64,000 nucleotides of DNA, from assembly GCF_003865095.1 (NCBI RefSeq), contig NZ_BHYK01000001.1:267141-331140 (forward strand), in the 5' to 3' direction. The notes below the pieces were generated by a model that worked only from the letters and a program-made list of their open reading frames with translations, had not been told where the DNA came from and made no database searches. Position 1 is the first letter of the stretch. Every line of letters starts with the position of its first letter. Below are positions 36,626 to 45,480 of the stretch, piece after piece. A program made the position numbers and the translations under genes. The DNA comes from Clostridium tagluense. Its GTDB lineage: Bacteria; Bacillota; Clostridia; Clostridiales; Clostridiaceae.

Positions 36626-36875
36626 CTTCCTACTCTGTAGTATTAAAATATTATTACAATAATAAAATGCAATGTTATTTGAAGCAATTAATGTAGTTGA
36701 ATTGCTAAAAATATGAGACTCTACTAATTATAAATAACAATTAAAGTTCATTCATATATTATTGTACTATTTATATTGAAACTTTTGTAGTGAAAAACAA
36801 ATATATGTGGATTAATTTTAAAAAACAGTGTAGAAAGGAAGTAAAATGGGGAAAATACAATAAGAACTATTAAAT

Positions 36876-36905
36876 TTGTAATAAAAAGTAGTGTTAACTT
36901 ATAAT
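36876..36905 (+). promoter_or_regulatory. Putative rex promoter
   Basis: TTGTAA at 36876, an 18-bp spacer and TATAAT at 36900-36905, 55 bp before the GTG start. Nothing else is evident in the rest of the 335-bp gap 36626-36960. Confidence 0.5.
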
Positions 36906-36960
36906 AGTGTGGTAAAATAAATAATATGAAATTTATGATGTTGGTGGAGGGATGTAAACT

Positions 36961-37599
36961 GTGGAAAGAAAAAAGAATATATCAATGGCAGTTATTAAAA
37001 GATTGCCTAAATACCATAGATACTTAAGAGAACTTTTAAAAAATGATGTAGATAGAATATCCTCAAAAGAATTAGGGGAGAAAATTGGGTTTACAGCATC
37101 TCAAATTAGACAAGATTTGAATTGCTTCGGAGATTTTGGACAACAAGGGTACGGGTATAACGTAAAAGAATTATTAAATGAAATCAGCGGAATACTAGGA
37201 TTATCAAAAGAATATAAGATGATAATAGTAGGTGCAGGCAATATTGGGCAAGCTATTGCAAATTACACTAATTTTGAAAAGCTAGCATTTAACTTAGCGG
37301 GTATTTTTGATATTAATCCAAAGCTTATAGGCCTGAAAATTAGAGATGTTGAAGTAATAGATATAGATGGATTAGTGGCGTTTTTAAAAGAAACACCCAT
37401 AGACATTGGTGTAATCTGTGTGTCCAAAAACAATGCTCAAACAGTGGCTGATATGATGGTAACAAATGGGGTTAAGGGTATATGGAATTTCGCACCTGTA
37501 GATTTAGAGGTACCGGAAGAAATAATAGTAGAGAATGTCCATTTAAGTGAAAGTCTTTTAACCCTCAGTTGTTTAATGAATGACAGGACATATCCATAA
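36961..37599 (+). CDS. rex: Redox-sensing transcriptional repressor Rex
   Basis: 212 residues. Rex represses fermentation genes when NADH/NAD+ is low and lets go when NADH binds. Residues 1-80 form the winged helix (ISSKELGEKIGFTASQIRQDLNCFGDFG), and 88-200 the Rossmann domain with IIVGAGNIGQAIANY and the Asp-rich strand GIFDINPKLIG. GTG start after GGTGGAGGG. The next operon (crt-bcd-etfBA-hbd) is the classic clostridial Rex target, and Rex-like sites lie upstream of crt and of the alcohol dehydrogenase gene. Confidence 0.97.
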   Translation: MERKKNISMAVIKRLPKYHRYLRELLKNDVDRISSKELGEKIGFTASQIRQDLNCFGDFGQQGYGYNVKELLNEISGILGLSKEYKMIIVGAGNIGQAIANYTNFEKLAFNLAGIFDINPKLIGLKIRDVEVIDIDGLVAFLKETPIDIGVICVSKNNAQTVADMMVTNGVKGIWNFAPVDLEVPEEIIVENVHLSESLLTLSCLMNDRTYP

Positions 37600-37635
37600 A
37601 ATAGTGGTGGAACACTTATCATAATTAAAAGTTGG

Positions 37636-37670
37636 AAAACACTGTTTTTAAATAAAAAGGTGTTTTTTTT
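37636..37670 (+). terminator. Terminator of rex
   Basis: AAACACTGTTTTT/AAAAAGGTGTTT stem followed by a run of T, directly before the crt promoter. Confidence 0.8.
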
Positions 37671-37671
37671 G

Positions 37672-37700
37672 TTGAAATAAGTGCCGTAAAGAGATATAAT
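37672..37700 (+). promoter_or_regulatory. SigA-type promoter of the crt operon
   Basis: TTGAAA at 37672-37677, exactly 17 bp, TATAAT at 37695-37700; about 98 bp before the GTG of crt. Confidence 0.75.
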
Positions 37701-37741
37701 GTGATTGGGGCAAAGTACCTCAACTATTTTTTCAATCTTAA

Positions 37742-37759
37742 TTGTTATATTATTAACGA
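37742..37759 (+). promoter_or_regulatory. Putative Rex operator upstream of crt
   Basis: TTGTTATATTATTAACGA matches 12 of the 14 defined positions of the clostridial Rex site TTGTTAA-N4-TTAACAA. It lies about 35 bp after the expected transcription start and would block elongation. An overlapping TTATTAAC/GTTAATAA inverted repeat (37750-37770) could give further contacts. Confidence 0.6.
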
Positions 37760-37798
37760 ATTGTTAATAATGGATTAATTCGTAAGGAGTGAATTGTT

Positions 37799-38578
37799 GT
37801 GGAATACAAAAATGTTTTTTTTCAAAAAGAAGACAAAGTTGCAGTTATTACAATTAGTAGACCCAAAGCTCTAAATGCATTAAACACAGAAACATTAAAA
37901 GAGCTGGAACTCGCAATTGATGAAATTGCAAATGATGACCAGATTTACGCAGTTATTATAACAGGAGCGGGGAAAGCTTTTGTCGCAGGAGCTGATATCT
38001 CAGAAATGAAGGATCTAGATGCAATGGGTGGTAGAAAATTTGGTAATTTAGGAAACAGTGTATTTAGAAAACTAGAGACTTTAGAAAAACCTGTAATAGC
38101 GGCAGTAAACGGTTTTGCGCTAGGTGGAGGTTGTGAGCTTTCTATGGCTTGTGATATCAGAATAGCTTCATCAAAAGCAAAATTTGGACAACCAGAGGCA
38201 GGCCTTGGAATAACACCTGGATTTGGAGGTACACAAAGACTTGCTAGACTTGTGGGCACAGGTATGGCTAAACAATTATTATTTACTGCAGAAATTATTA
38301 ATGCAGAAGAAGCCTTAAGGATAGGGCTTGTTAATAAGGTAGTAGAACCTGAAAATTTAATTGAAGAAGCAAAACTATTAGCTAAAAAAATTGTTAGCAA
38401 TGCACCTATAGCTGTTAAGTTATGTAAAACAGCAATCAATAGAGGTATGCAAATGGATATAGATACAGCTTTAATTTATGAAGCTGAAATTTTTGGCGCG
38501 TGCTTTGCCACAGAAGATCAAAAAAGTGGAATGACAGCATTTCTTGAAAAATCAGAAAAATGCTTTAAAAATAAATAA
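37799..38578 (+). CDS. crt: 3-hydroxybutyryl-CoA dehydratase (crotonase)
   Basis: 259 residues. Interconverts 3-hydroxybutyryl-CoA and crotonyl-CoA in the butyrate pathway. Enoyl-CoA hydratase motifs: VAGADISEM near 60 (oxyanion hole), AAVNGFALGGGCELSMACDIRIAS near 98-120 with the catalytic Glu, and PEAGLGITPGFGGTQRL near 135 with the second Glu. GTG start after AAGGAG. First gene of crt-bcd-etfB-etfA-hbd. It can also feed on crotonyl-CoA made by Kal. Confidence 0.96.
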   Translation: MEYKNVFFQKEDKVAVITISRPKALNALNTETLKELELAIDEIANDDQIYAVIITGAGKAFVAGADISEMKDLDAMGGRKFGNLGNSVFRKLETLEKPVIAAVNGFALGGGCELSMACDIRIASSKAKFGQPEAGLGITPGFGGTQRLARLVGTGMAKQLLFTAEIINAEEALRIGLVNKVVEPENLIEEAKLLAKKIVSNAPIAVKLCKTAINRGMQMDIDTALIYEAEIFGACFATEDQKSGMTAFLEKSEKCFKNK

Positions 38579-38651
38579 ACATAAAATTTAAAAAAATAAG
38601 ATAAAGATAATAATTATTATTTTTATCAGAGAATAGTGAGGAGGAAGTGTT

Positions 38652-39791
38652 ATGGATTTTTCATTGACAAAACAACAAGAATTTGTAAAACAAATGGTAA
38701 GGGAATTCACAATAAATGAAGTTGAACCAATAGCCGCAGAAATAGATAGAACAGAAAGATTTCCTATGGAAACTGTAGAGAAAATGGCTAGATATCATAT
38801 GCTTGGTATTCCAATTTCAACTGAATTTGGTGGAGCGGGTGGCGATAATTTATCTTACGTTATAGCTGTTGAAGAATTATCAAAAGCATGTGGAACTACA
38901 GGCGTTATACTTTCAGCCCATACTTCATTGTGCGCGGGCCCAATAGACATGTTTGGTACATTAGAGCAAAAGAAAAAATATCTAATTCCACTTGCAAAAG
39001 GTGAAAAATTAGGTGCTTTCGGATTAACTGAGCCCAATGCAGGAACAGACGCGTCTGAGCAACAAACTACAGCGGTTTTAGAGGGCGATAATTATATATT
39101 AAATGGTTCGAAAATATTTATCACGAATGGCGGAGTAGCGGATACATTTATAGTCTTTGCTATGACTGATAAGAGCAAAGGAACAAAAGGAATTACTGCT
39201 TTCATAGTTGAAAAAGAGTTTCCTGGATTTTCAATTGGTAAACACGAAGATAAATTAGGAATAAGAGCCTCTTCAACTACTGAACTTGTATTTGAAAATT
39301 GCATAGTTCCAAAAGAAAACATGCTTGGAAAAGAAGGAAAAGGATTTGGTATAGCAATGAAAACTCTTGACGGAGGAAGAATTGGTATAGCAGCTCAAGC
39401 ACTAGGAATTGCAGAAGGAGCACTAGAAGCAGCAGCTAAATACATGAAAGAAAGAAAACAATTTGGAAAACCTCTATCAGCATTCCAAGGACTTCAATGG
39501 ATGATGGCTGAACTAGATGTTAAAGTTGAAGCTTCAAAACTTTTAGTATATAAGGCAGCATGGAATAAAGATAATGGCCTTCCATACAGTTTAGAAGCTG
39601 CTAGAGCAAAATTATACGCATCAGAAACGGCTATGGAAGTTACAACTAAAGCTGTTCAAATCTTCGGAGGATATGGATATACAAAAGAATATCCAGTAGA
39701 AAGAATGATGAGAGATGCTAAGATAACTGAGATTTACGAAGGAACTTCACAAGTACAAAAAATGGTTATCGCTGCAAACTTATTAAAGTAG
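38652..39791 (+). CDS. bcd: Butyryl-CoA dehydrogenase Bcd
   Basis: 379 residues, acyl-CoA dehydrogenase family. With EtfBA it reduces crotonyl-CoA to butyryl-CoA with NADH while reducing ferredoxin (electron bifurcation). Marks: [13 protein letters not shown] near 124 and the FAD-contacting IFITNGG near 158, [23 protein letters not shown] near 335, and the catalytic Glu in [11 protein letters not shown] near 365. GAGGAGG precedes the ATG. etfB follows after 13 bp. The adjacency of bcd and etf genes supports the bifurcating complex. Confidence 0.97.
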   Translation: MDFSLTKQQEFVKQMVREFTINEVEPIAAEIDRTERFPMETVEKMARYHMLGIPISTEFGGAGGDNLSYVIAVEELSKACGTTGVILSAHTSLCAGPIDMFGTLEQKKKYLIPLAKGEKLGAFGLTEPNAGTDASEQQTTAVLEGDNYILNGSKIFITNGGVADTFIVFAMTDKSKGTKGITAFIVEKEFPGFSIGKHEDKLGIRASSTTELVFENCIVPKENMLGKEGKGFGIAMKTLDGGRIGIAAQALGIAEGALEAAAKYMKERKQFGKPLSAFQGLQWMMAELDVKVEASKLLVYKAAWNKDNGLPYSLEAARAKLYASETAMEVTTKAVQIFGGYGYTKEYPVERMMRDAKITEIYEGTSQVQKMVIAANLLK

Positions 39792-39804
39792 GAGGGGATT
39801 AAAA

Positions 39805-40587
39805 GTGAATATAGTTGTATGTTTAAAACAAGTTCCAGATACAAATGAAGTTAAAATAGATCCAAAGACAGGAACCCTTATAAGAGAAGGAGTTCCATCA
39901 ATCATAAATCCAGATGATAAAAATGCGCTAGAGGAAGCACTAAGATTAAGAGATAGCGATGGTGCTCATGTAACCGTTATAAGTATGGGACCACCACAAG
40001 CGGAAAAAGCATTAAGAGAAGCACTAGCTATGGGAGCGGATGACGCAATTTTAGTATCTGATAGAGCATTTGCAGGAGCAGATACATTAGCTACATCACA
40101 TGCATTGGCAGCAACTTTGAGAAAATTGGACTACGATGTAGTTTTTGCAGGTAGACAAGCAATTGATGGAGATACAGCGCAAGTTGGTCCAGAAATAGCA
40201 GAACACTTAGGTCTTGCTCAAATAACATACGTTGAAAAAGTTGAGATAATTAAAGGCGGATTAAAAGTTAGAAAAGCTTGGGAAGATGGATATGAAAACA
40301 TAGAAGTTAAAACACCGGTTCTTTTAACAGCTATAAAAGAGTTAAATCAGCCAAGATACATGAATATAAAAAACATTTTTGATATGTATCAAAATAAAGA
40401 AGTTAAAGTTTGGAATGCAGATATTATTGGAGCAGATAAAGCTCTTCTTGGACTAAGCGGTTCGCCAACAAAGGTTAAGAAGTCTATGACTAAAGAACCT
40501 AAGGGAAACGGAGAACTTGTAAAGTTACCACCTAAAGAAGCAGCTCAGTATGTAGTTTCAAAATTAAAAGAAAACCACTTTATTTAA
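39805..40587 (+). CDS. etfB: Electron transfer flavoprotein beta subunit EtfB
   Basis: 260 residues. NIVVCLKQVPDTNEVKIDPKTGTL at the start, VISMGPPQAEKALREALAMGADDAILV near 55, and FAGRQAIDGDTAQVGPEIA near 112 are the family's nucleotide-binding stretches. In the Bcd complex EtfB carries the bifurcating FAD and binds NADH. GTG start after GGAGGGG. It stands between bcd and etfA. Confidence 0.97.
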   Translation: MNIVVCLKQVPDTNEVKIDPKTGTLIREGVPSIINPDDKNALEEALRLRDSDGAHVTVISMGPPQAEKALREALAMGADDAILVSDRAFAGADTLATSHALAATLRKLDYDVVFAGRQAIDGDTAQVGPEIAEHLGLAQITYVEKVEIIKGGLKVRKAWEDGYENIEVKTPVLLTAIKELNQPRYMNIKNIFDMYQNKEVKVWNADIIGADKALLGLSGSPTKVKKSMTKEPKGNGELVKLPPKEAAQYVVSKLKENHFI

Positions 40588-40600
40588 GGAGGGATTTAGC

Positions 40601-41611
40601 ATGAATATAGAAGATTATAAAGGAATCTGGGTCTTTGCTGAGCAAAGAGATGGAGAACTTCAAAAAGTATCACTTGAGATTTTAGGTAAGGGACGGGAAA
40701 TAGCAGATAAATTAAAAGTAGAATTAACAGCGGTAGTACTTGGAGATAATACAGATGCTATGACGTCTGAACTCATAGCATTTGGAGCAGATAAAGTTAT
40801 AGTAGCTGAGCACCCACTACTTGCCCACTTTTCAACTGATGCCTATGCAAAAGTTATTTGTGAACTTGCTATCGAAAGAAAGCCAGAAGTCATATTTATT
40901 GGAGCAAGTTATTTAGGAAGAGATTTAGGACCAAGGGTAGCAGCAAGACTTTCAACAGGACTTACAGCTGACTGTACTTCCTTGGATGTAGATACAGAAA
41001 CTAAAAATTTACTTATGACAAGACCAGCATTCGGAGGAAATCTTATGGCTACAATAGTTTGCTCCGATCATAGACCACAAATGGCTACTATTAGACCAGG
41101 AGTTTTTGAAAAATTAGCTAAAGATAAAAATAGAACTTGCAAGATCGAAAAAGTTACTGTAAATCTAACAGAGGCTGATATCAGAACTAAAACTTTAGAA
41201 GTTGTAAAGCTTGCTAAAGATATAGCAGATATTGGAGAAGCGAATATCATTGTATCTGGTGGTCGTGGCGTTGGATCTAAAGAAAACTTTGCAATACTGG
41301 AAACACTAGCAACTAGCCTAGGCGGAGTTGTTGGAGGATCGAGAGCAGCAGTTGAGAATGGTTGGGTAGATAAATCACTTCAAGTAGGACAAACAGGAAA
41401 AACTGTTAGACCAACTGTGTATATAGCTTGTGGTATATCAGGAGCAATTCAGCATTTAGCTGGTATGCAAGATTCTGATTTTATAATAGCTATAAACAAG
41501 GATGCATCTGCACCTATCATGAAAGTTGCAGATATTGCAATAGCTGCAGATTATACAAAAGTTCTACCTGAAATGGTAGCTCAGATCAATGCATTAAATG
41601 ATGAAAAATAA
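40601..41611 (+). CDS. etfA: Electron transfer flavoprotein alpha subunit EtfA
   Basis: 336 residues. The N-terminal half (IWVFAEQRDGELQKVSLEILG) resembles EtfB. The C-terminal half is the FAD domain: IIVSGGRGVGSKENF near 210, GGSRAAVENGWVDKSLQVGQTGKTVRP near 245, and ACGISGAIQHLAGM near 278. It passes electrons between EtfB and Bcd. GGAGGG precedes the ATG. A weak hairpin separates it from hbd. Confidence 0.97.
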   Translation: MNIEDYKGIWVFAEQRDGELQKVSLEILGKGREIADKLKVELTAVVLGDNTDAMTSELIAFGADKVIVAEHPLLAHFSTDAYAKVICELAIERKPEVIFIGASYLGRDLGPRVAARLSTGLTADCTSLDVDTETKNLLMTRPAFGGNLMATIVCSDHRPQMATIRPGVFEKLAKDKNRTCKIEKVTVNLTEADIRTKTLEVVKLAKDIADIGEANIIVSGGRGVGSKENFAILETLATSLGGVVGGSRAAVENGWVDKSLQVGQTGKTVRPTVYIACGISGAIQHLAGMQDSDFIIAINKDASAPIMKVADIAIAADYTKVLPEMVAQINALNDEK

Positions 41612-41638
41612 TATAATTAAATAGGTTTAATTAAAGTG

Positions 41639-41678
41639 AACTTGCTCTAATGCTAGAATTTAGTATTAGAGTAAGTTT
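41639..41678 (+). terminator. Hairpin between etfA and hbd, possible attenuator
   Basis: ACTTGCTCTAAT...ATTAGAGTAAGT stem followed by TTTAAAAA. The poor T run suggests partial termination or mRNA processing rather than a full stop before hbd. Confidence 0.5.
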
Positions 41679-41736
41679 TAAAAATAGTTACTATTTTTAG
41701 TTTTAAATAAAATGAAATTTGAGGAGCGTGTTATTT

Positions 41737-42585
41737 ATGGAAAAGATTTTTGTACTTGGAGCTGGAACTATGGGAGCTGGAATTGTTCAGGCATTTGCAG
41801 CTAAAGGATATGAAGTAATAATAAGAGATATAAAAGATGAATTTGTAGATAAAGGACTTGCTGGAATCAAAAAGAATCTAGAAAGATTAGTTAGCAAGGA
41901 AAAAATAACAGTAGAAAATATGGAAGAAATACTTTCAAGAATCACAGGAACTACTGATATGAGTTTAGCAGCAGATTGTGATTTAGTAGTTGAAGCTGCT
42001 GTAGAAAACATGGAAATCAAGAAACAAATTTTTGCAGAACTCGATAAAATTTGCAAACCAGAAACTATTTTATCATCAAATACATCTTCACTTTCTATAA
42101 CAGAAGTAGCAGCTGCTACAAATAGACCTGATAAGGTTATAGGAATGCATTTCTTTAATCCAGCACCAATGATGAAGCTTGTAGAAGTAATAAAAGGAAT
42201 GGCAACATCAGAAGAGACTTTTAACATTGTAAAGGAAGTTGCTATATCTATTGGAAAAGATCCTGTAGAAATTGCAGAAGCACCAGGATTTGTGGTAAAC
42301 AGAATATTAATACCAATGGTCAATGAAGCAATAGGAATATTTGCAGAAGGTATTGCATCAGCAGAAGATATCGATAAAGCAATGATGCTAGGAGCTAATC
42401 ACCCAATGGGACCACTAGCACTAGGTGACCTTATAGGACTAGACGTATGTCTTGCTATAATGGATGTTTTATATAAAGAAACTGGGGACTCTAAATACAG
42501 AGCTCATAGTCTTTTAAGAAAATATGTTAGAGGCGGATTATTAGGAAGAAAAACTAAAAAAGGATTCTTTAATTATACAAGATAA
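41737..42585 (+). CDS. hbd: 3-hydroxybutyryl-CoA dehydrogenase Hbd
   Basis: 282 residues from the ATG at 41737, the usual length; GAGGAGCG lies upstream, so the in-frame TTG at 41719 is rejected. Reduces acetoacetyl-CoA to 3-hydroxybutyryl-Co[18 protein letters not shown] is the Rossmann loop; [13 protein letters not shown] near 117, [17 protein letters not shown] near 137 (catalytic His) and [11 protein letters not shown] near 190 follow as in the family. Last gene of the operon; thiolase is not in this window. Confidence 0.97.
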   Translation: MEKIFVLGAGTMGAGIVQAFAAKGYEVIIRDIKDEFVDKGLAGIKKNLERLVSKEKITVENMEEILSRITGTTDMSLAADCDLVVEAAVENMEIKKQIFAELDKICKPETILSSNTSSLSITEVAAATNRPDKVIGMHFFNPAPMMKLVEVIKGMATSEETFNIVKEVAISIGKDPVEIAEAPGFVVNRILIPMVNEAIGIFAEGIASAEDIDKAMMLGANHPMGPLALGDLIGLDVCLAIMDVLYKETGDSKYRAHSLLRKYVRGGLLGRKTKKGFFNYTR

Positions 42586-42614
42586 TATAATATTTTAATA
42601 TGAGAAATGAATCT

Positions 42615-42657
42615 AGAGGGTATTATAACTTATAGCAAGTTATAATGCTCTTGTTTT
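42615..42657 (+). terminator. Terminator after hbd
   Basis: GAG...ATTATAACTT/AAGTTATAAT.CTC stem with a 5-nt loop, then TTGTTTTT. Confidence 0.8.
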
Positions 42658-42788
42658 TCGTACTTGTTAAAAATGAAAATTATCTATATCTAAAACATGT
42701 AAGGTTTAAGTAAAAAAAAGTTAGTATTTAAAACTATTTTACCAAATATATCAAATTTTGTCGCTTGAAGGTTGACTTTAAATTGCTG

Positions 42789-42806
42789 ACGTTATATAAT
42801 TAACAA
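42789..42806 (+). promoter_or_regulatory. Putative Rex operator upstream of the alcohol dehydrogenase gene
   Basis: The right half TTAACAA is perfect and the left half reads ACGTTAT, 11 of 14 positions of the Rex site. It lies about 35 bp before a -35 box, which fits repression or competition for polymerase. Confidence 0.5.
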
Positions 42807-42840
42807 TGTAGTTAAACAAATAACAAAGTTGGCATAAGTG

Positions 42841-42870
42841 TTGACAAACATATAAGTATAAAAATATATA
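42841..42870 (+). promoter_or_regulatory. Promoter of the iron alcohol dehydrogenase gene
   Basis: Perfect TTGACA at 42841-42846, 18-bp spacer, TATATA at 42865-42870. The stretch holds two tandem copies of a roughly 16-bp unit (ATATAAGTATAAAAA-like). Confidence 0.6.
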
Positions 42871-42915
42871 AGTATAAAAACATATGATTCTATATATAAA
42901 TAGGGGGGAAATATA

Positions 42916-44082
42916 ATGAATAGATTTACACTACCAAGAGACATTTATTTTGGAGAAAATTCATTAGAAGTTTTAAAAACTATAAAGGGTAAAAAAGCAG
43001 TAATAGTTACTGGTGGAAGCTCTATGAAAAAATTTGGATTTTTAGATAAGGTTGAAGATTACTTAAAAGAAGCAGGAATTGAAGTTAAGCATATTACTGG
43101 AGTAGAACCAGATCCATCAGTAGAAACAGTTATGAATGGTGCAAAAGTAATGAGAGAGTTTGAGCCAGACTTAATAGTATCAATTGGTGGGGGCTCACCA
43201 ATTGATGCAGCAAAAGCAATGTGGATTTTCTATGAATATCCAGAATTTACTTTTGAACAAGCGGTTATACCCTTTGGTCTTCCAGAACTAAGACAAAAAG
43301 CTAAATTTATAGCTATACCATCAACTAGTGGAACAGCAACTGAGGTTACAGCATTTTCAGTAATTACCGACTATAAAGCAAAAATAAAGTATCCACTAGC
43401 GGATTTCAATTTAACACCAGATATAGCAATAGTTGATCCTGCACTGGCTCAAACAATGCCACCTAAATTAGTAGCGCATACGGGCATGGATGCATTAACT
43501 CATGCAATTGAAGCTTATGTAGCAGGACTTCATTCAAGCTTTTCAGACCCAATGGCAATGCAAGCTATAACTATGATTAAAGAAAATTTATTAAAGTCCT
43601 TTGAAGGAAATGAAGAGGCGAGAAATGAAATGCACATTGCGCAATGCTTAGCTGGAATGGCATTCTCAAATGCACTACTAGGAATTGCTCATAGTATGGC
43701 ACACAAAACAGGTGCTGTATTACATATCCCTCATGGCTGTGCAAATGCAATATTTCTTCCATATGTTATAGATTTCAACAAAAAAGCTTGTGGAGATAGA
43801 TATGCGGCTATTGCAAGAAACTTAAATTTAAGTGGAAATACGCAAGATGAATTAATAGATTCATTAACTAATATGATAAGAGATTTAAATAAAGTTATGA
43901 ATATACCATGTTCTTTAGCTGAATATGGTATAACTAAAAAAGAATTTGAAGCAAATGTAGATTTTATGGCTGAAAATGCTATAAAAGATGCATGCACAGG
44001 ATCTAACCCAAGATCAATAAATGTGGATGAAATGAAAAAAATATTTACGTGCACATTTACAGGAGAAAAAGTTAATTTTTAG
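42916..44082 (+). CDS. Iron-containing alcohol dehydrogenase
   Basis: 388 residues, group III (Fe-ADH) family. The GGGSPIDAAKAM loop near residue 96 binds the nicotinamide nucleotide. Iron ligands are the Asp in IAVDP-like IVDPALAQTMP or the nearby MDALTHAIEAY segment (Asp/His) and the two His of GIAHSMAHKTGAVLHIPHG near 257-273. Substrate cannot be told: butanol, 1,3-propanediol and 4-hydroxybutyrate dehydrogenases are close relatives. GGGGGG precedes the ATG. Single gene with its own promoter and a Rex-like site, so probably an NADH sink for alcohol production. Confidence 0.92.
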   Translation: MNRFTLPRDIYFGENSLEVLKTIKGKKAVIVTGGSSMKKFGFLDKVEDYLKEAGIEVKHITGVEPDPSVETVMNGAKVMREFEPDLIVSIGGGSPIDAAKAMWIFYEYPEFTFEQAVIPFGLPELRQKAKFIAIPSTSGTATEVTAFSVITDYKAKIKYPLADFNLTPDIAIVDPALAQTMPPKLVAHTGMDALTHAIEAYVAGLHSSFSDPMAMQAITMIKENLLKSFEGNEEARNEMHIAQCLAGMAFSNALLGIAHSMAHKTGAVLHIPHGCANAIFLPYVIDFNKKACGDRYAAIARNLNLSGNTQDELIDSLTNMIRDLNKVMNIPCSLAEYGITKKEFEANVDFMAENAIKDACTGSNPRSINVDEMKKIFTCTFTGEKVNF

Positions 44083-44112
44083 ACTTAAATGATTAGAATA
44101 AAGTAATATAAA

Positions 44113-44165
44113 ATAAATTTGCAATTTTAAAAGATGATTTTAAGTTGCAAATTTATGCTATTTTT
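44113..44165 (+). terminator. Terminator of the alcohol dehydrogenase gene
   Basis: ATAAATTTGCAA...TTGCAAATTTAT stem extended inward by TTTTAAAA-like pairs, followed by GCTATTTTT. Confidence 0.7.
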
Positions 44166-44260
44166 ATGCTACTTATAGAAAAAACAAATAGGAGATAAGC
44201 TAGTTTATGTTGACTATATACGTAGAAAGACTTAAACTATAAATGTAATTTAATATGGGT

Positions 44261-44462
44261 GGATGATAATTGTTGGAGATATCCCATATATTTTGGGGTA
44301 ACCGAAGAAGAAACGAGTAAATTTTGCTAAAAATCACTCGGAAGCTTTCAGGTAGAGTACAATAATTGGACATGTCCCTGGAGAGATCCATTTAGTATGG
44401 GCATCGAAGAAGAAACTCAAATAGTTTACTATTTTGAGGAAACTTTCAGATAAAAGGACAGG
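44261..44462 (+). promoter_or_regulatory. Tandem glycine riboswitch (two aptamers)
   Basis: Aptamer 1: GGAGAT (44275), ACCGAAGAAGAAAC (44300), GAGT/ACTC arm, then GGAAGCTTTCAGGTA (44340); its P1 extends to an 8-bp helix 44268-44275 with 44360-44367. The linker GGACATGTCCCTGGAGAG leads into aptamer 2: ATCGAAGAAGAAAC (44403), an arm, GGAAACTTTCAGATAAAAGGACA (44438-44460), closed by TGTCC/GGACA. Order, spacing and core words match the tandem glycine riboswitch. The 3' strand of the aptamer-2 P1 is also the 5' arm of the following hairpin, so glycine should block that hairpin and switch expression on. It precedes nfnAB. Confidence 0.88.
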
Positions 44463-44514
44463 TAGTGAATAGCATTAGTATTTCTATGCTCTTTACTGCC
44501 TGTCTATTTACTTT
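44457..44514 (+). terminator. Terminator hairpin of the glycine riboswitch
   Basis: GACAGG.AGT...AGCA/TGCT...ACT.CCTGTC stem (44457-44504) then TATTTACTTT. Its 5' arm shares bases with P1 of aptamer 2. The T tract is imperfect, so termination strength is uncertain. Confidence 0.65.
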
Positions 44515-44610
44515 AGGTATCTAAATAAAGATGCCTTGCAATCGTTTTACTAATAAATATGTTGCAAAAAAATTAAATATAAAATCATAGATGAATATGG
44601 AGGAATAAAA

Positions 44611-45480
44611 ATGTATAAAATAATTGAGAAAAGAGCATTAGCACCACAAATATTTTTAATGGATATTGAGGCGCCAAGAGTAGCTAAATCAGCAAAACCA
44701 GGTCAATTTGTAATTATCAAAATGGACGAAAAAGGTGAAAGAATACCACTTACAATCTCTGACTATGACACTAAAAGAGGTACAGTTACTATTGTAGTTC
44801 AAACAATAGGCTGTTCAACAAAAGAAATGGAAAACTATGAAGTTGGTGACTCGTTTTTAGATTTTGTAGGACCACTTGGACAAGCATCAGAATTAATGAG
44901 TGAAAGCATTGAAGAACTAAAGAATAAGAAAATTATTTTTATAGCAGGTGGACTTGGAACAGCTCCAGTTTATCCTCAAGTTAAATGGCTAAATGAGCAA
45001 GGTGTAAAAGCAGATGTAATAATAGGCGCAAAGGCTGAAGAATATGTGATTATGGAAGAAGAAATGAAGAGTGTAGCAGGCAACGTTTATCCATGTACTG
45101 ATGATGGTTCTTATGGATATAAGGGACTTGTTACAAATAAATTAAAAGATTTAGTTCAAAATGAAGGCAAAAAATACGATTTAGTTATTGCCATTGGACC
45201 AATGATAATGATGAAATTTGTTTGTAAATTAACTGAAGAACTTGGAATAACAACTATTGTAAGTATGAACCCTATTATGGTAGATGGTACAGGAATGTGT
45301 GGAGCTTGTAGACTTACTGTAGACGGAGAGACTAAGTTTGCCTGTGTTGACGGACCAGAATTTGATGGTCACAAGGTTAATTTTGAAGAAGCAATGAGAA
45401 GACAAACAATGTATAAAACGCAAGAAGTTTCTAAAAATGAAGGCATTAAACCAGGCTGTGGATTAGGAGGTACTAAATAA
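44611..45480 (+). CDS. nfnA: NADH-dependent reduced ferredoxin:NADP+ oxidoreductase, small subunit NfnA
   Basis: 289 residues, FAD and [2Fe-2S] flavoprotein of the ferredoxin reductase fold. RIPLTISDYD near 48 binds FAD, FIAGGLGTAPVYPQVK near 112 binds the pyridine nucleotide, and the C-terminal CGACRLTVDGETKFAC (about 230-245) with the preceding Cys binds the iron-sulfur centre. With NfnB it couples NADH and reduced ferredoxin to NADP+ reduction by electron bifurcation. ATGGAGGA precedes the ATG. The stop overlaps the start of nfnB by 1 base. Similar PyrK subunits are excluded by the NfnB partner. Confidence 0.94.
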   Translation: MYKIIEKRALAPQIFLMDIEAPRVAKSAKPGQFVIIKMDEKGERIPLTISDYDTKRGTVTIVVQTIGCSTKEMENYEVGDSFLDFVGPLGQASELMSESIEELKNKKIIFIAGGLGTAPVYPQVKWLNEQGVKADVIIGAKAEEYVIMEEEMKSVAGNVYPCTDDGSYGYKGLVTNKLKDLVQNEGKKYDLVIAIGPMIMMKFVCKLTEELGITTIVSMNPIMVDGTGMCGACRLTVDGETKFACVDGPEFDGHKVNFEEAMRRQTMYKTQEVSKNEGIKPGCGLGGTK

